In this document: in pieces, positions 52,597 to 54,599 of the stretch
Layout: each line of letters opens with the position of its first letter
Numbering within the stretch: the stretch's first letter is position 1
From: Arsenophonus fragariae
GTDB lineage: Bacteria; Pseudomonadota; Gammaproteobacteria; Enterobacterales; Enterobacteriaceae
Direction of reading: 5' to 3'
DNA length: 54,599 bases
Assembly: GCA_047291315.1 (NCBI GenBank)
Contig: JBDPYZ010000018.1
Span: 1 to 54,599, forward strand
Notes under the pieces: generated by a model
Told to the model about the DNA's origin: nothing
Database searches by the model: none
What the model saw: the letters and a program-made list of their open reading frames with translations, nothing else
Position numbers and translations under genes: made by a program

Positions 52597-54599
52597 TCAA
52601 TAACCCCGTCCATTGACGGCTTTGATAATTTTATGCAAATCGCCACCATCACGACTCTCCACCACTAAAACAGACTTGATTTTCTGCGTTAATGACTGTT
52701 CCGCTGTCCGCATATCCACATTTAAAGGGCTGGATTGCTGCGGTTGGCCATCAATATGAATGCCGCCCAGATTGACATTGACACCGTTTGCCACAGGTTG
52801 CATGCCATACATGGGTGTTGAAGCGGTGCCAACATACCCGCCTGATGCATAACCACCCTTACACGCATCCATCAGGCGATAAAGATTAGCAATACCTAGC
52901 CGCTGGGTGGCTTCTTTGGTGAACACAAATTCTCCACCATGGACAAACCCTTTAGGGTCATATTTACCACCACTGCCAATGATGAGAAGCCTAAAATACC
53001 TGCTAATGCTCCTCCAAATCCTCCTGTTTGCCCACCAAAAGCGGCTTTCATTGCCTGAAGCATCGCCATTTGCGTCATCATCTTCACCATCATTTCAAGC
53101 ACCGATTTTGTAAAGTCAGCGAAGTTGGCTTTACCTATTAGCAGAAAATCAGACAGCCAGTGGCTCATTCCGTCAAAAGCAAACTGGGTGATATTTGCCA
53201 CATTGGCGTAAGCATTAGCAGCCTGTTCTGAAATTCAGAAAAGCCTTTCCATGATACCTTTTTGCCAGTTTTCCCTTAACAGTACTCTTCATTGAAGTAT
53301 TTTTAACGCTTCTTTCTGTTCAGTGTTTCCGCACCAGTGCTATCTTTTGTTGATATTTTCTGTCCGACAATCGGCACTTTTCATCATCGCCTGAGTTCTG
53401 GCTTCAATTTCAACAACCCGTTTTTGTTGTTTATCCCGTTCGTCATTCAAGCGTTTTTGCACTTCGACTTTATCCCCCACTTCAAGCGCTAACTCGCTGC
53501 GACGATAATATCGTCTCTTTTTGCACCATCAGTGCCTGCTCACTGGTATTCGTCAGCTGACGTTTTGACCCAATACCCTCAATAATTTGTAAATTTAGCT
53601 TCCATCTCCCAGAGTTTGCGTCTTTCAGCACTGATTACAGCGGTAACATCTCGAAGTGTTCTCTAAGAAATTATAAGTTGCGTTTGCAGGGCTAACAAAG
53701 CTTCATTAATTGACTCACTGACTCGGGTGCCATCATCCACTTTATAATCAAGTGTTTTAGATTTATTCAGTTTTCCATGTTCAGCCCCATGCCATCTATC
53801 TCTTTTAGCCGCTGATATTGCTCCTTTAGCAATTACTTTATTGATTCTTTTATTTGCGCTTCGACTTTTTCCGCTTCTGTTGCATACTCTTTTTCATATT
53901 TTGTCCGCGTTTTATATTTTTTCAATGCGCTTTTCTTCCTGTTTCATGCGTTCATTATTCACATGATTAAGAAGTTCAGTTATATTTTTAACCGCGGTCA
54001 ATCCGGCTATTTCATCGTCTGCTCTCTTCTTCGACCAGCCGGCCCGCCAGGTATTGTGTCATTTGCCGAAACATATCTGCTTTTAACTTTTCTGCGCCTT
54101 TTTGTAAAGGATTCTTCGAGCGTAGTAACACAGCAGCTTATCAAGTACAGCTGTCAAAATATCGTAGTAAACGAATTGACTCCAATACATTTGCGGCTTT
54201 TCCATGGCACCAGATTTTCTACAACCGTTTTGGCGACCGCATCGGAAAGCGTTACCGTAAAATATGGCTTCCGTCGCCGCCTTCTCTTTCTCTCCTCGCA
54301 TGATAAGAGAATTGATATATTCATATTGAGCAGCGGTCAAAAAATGCATTTTGTCATCAAGGGCTTCAAGGGCACCAAGCGGATCTTTCTTTAGTTTTTC
54401 AAATTCCTTTATGGTTTCGTCAACATCTTTGCCAACCGACTGTTTCATTTTTGCTGAAGCTTTGGCGACTATTTCAAGTTCTTTCCCTTTAAATGTCCCA
54501 CTGCCAACAACTCTTGCTAAAGAATCTGCTATGGCATGTTGAATAATGCCCCTGACTGATAATTTTTTGGCTAAATCCTGTAACTGCCCTGCCGTTTTT
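52597..54599 (-). pseudogene. H: Tape measure protein, heavily frameshifted and cut by window edge (copy 2)
   Basis: 52597-53201 matches the copy 1 C-terminal part with a ten-base deletion near 52980 that shifts frame. From about 53225 to 54290 there are more than a dozen one- to several-base insertions and deletions relative to copy 1. From 54300 to the end the match is again nearly perfect (EFEKLKKDPLGALEALDDKM). No intact product is possible as written. The clustering of indels suggests either poor sequence in this stretch or local decay. Confidence 0.85.

Noticed and set aside
1..54599. Simple circular phage genome with a terminal overlap
   Set aside because: The overlapping 6.5 kb differ by a swapped Lom gene, a 70-base deletion and many indels, more than one genome read twice would show.

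Overview
The window is an AT-rich, lambda-type temperate phage region from a gammaproteobacterium. Codon use, the many decayed genes and the phage relatives that can be recognised point to the Morganellaceae. An insect-associated lineage such as Arsenophonus is my best guess, but no housekeeping gene is present to prove it.

Layout (phage 1 reads right to left for its late genes). Bases 1-7924 carry tail genes on the minus strand: the tail tip protein J (cut by the window edge), I, K, L, M, an Ail/Lom-like outer membrane protein, the tape measure protein and the G/GT chaperones. Bases 7968-17060 carry the tail tube, connectors, major capsid protein, scaffold, head morphogenesis protein, portal and terminase. 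Bases 17100-20600 hold a lysis cassette (Rz1/Rz, GH24 endolysin, lambda S-type holin) with two extra genes upstream, an EndA-like nuclease and a YpfJ-like zinc peptidase. Bases 21700-25630 hold a BRO protein, Q, NinG, NinB, a DnaC-like loader and an O-like initiator.

The control region (25851-31104) is unusual. Two complete lambdoid immunity cassettes stand in tandem in the same orientation. Each has cro, a cI-type repressor, a promoter/operator region, nut sites and an N-type antiterminator. The first has a lambda CII-like gene, a YdaS-like Cro and a P22 gp24-like N. The second has a P22-like Cro, a P22 C2-like repressor and a lambda N-like protein, but its cII is cut to a few codons. A frameshifted gene resembling the N-terminal domain shared by Salmonella type III effectors (SifA/SopD2 group) lies between them.

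The plus-strand early operon follows: small genes, two AntA-type antirepressors (one broken), a Sak-type annealing protein, a YqaJ/lambda-type exonuclease, an ssDNA-binding protein, excisionase and a lambda-type integrase at 38072-39124. Bases 39.1-43.2 kb hold probable attachment arm sites and a graveyard of pseudogenes (BRO, Rpn-family nuclease, papain-like peptidase).

From 43288 to the right end a second, very similar phage begins: Tfa, side fibre, a J-associated protein, J, I, K, L, M, a different Ail/Lom protein and a badly broken tape measure gene. Position 1 matches position 48124, so one full unit is 48.1 kb, about the size of lambda. The two copies are not identical (different Lom cassette, a 70-base deletion, scattered indels). 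The window therefore shows either two related prophages in tandem at one site or an assembly join between two related prophages. Single-base homopolymer frameshifts are frequent throughout, and either genome decay or sequencing error could explain them.
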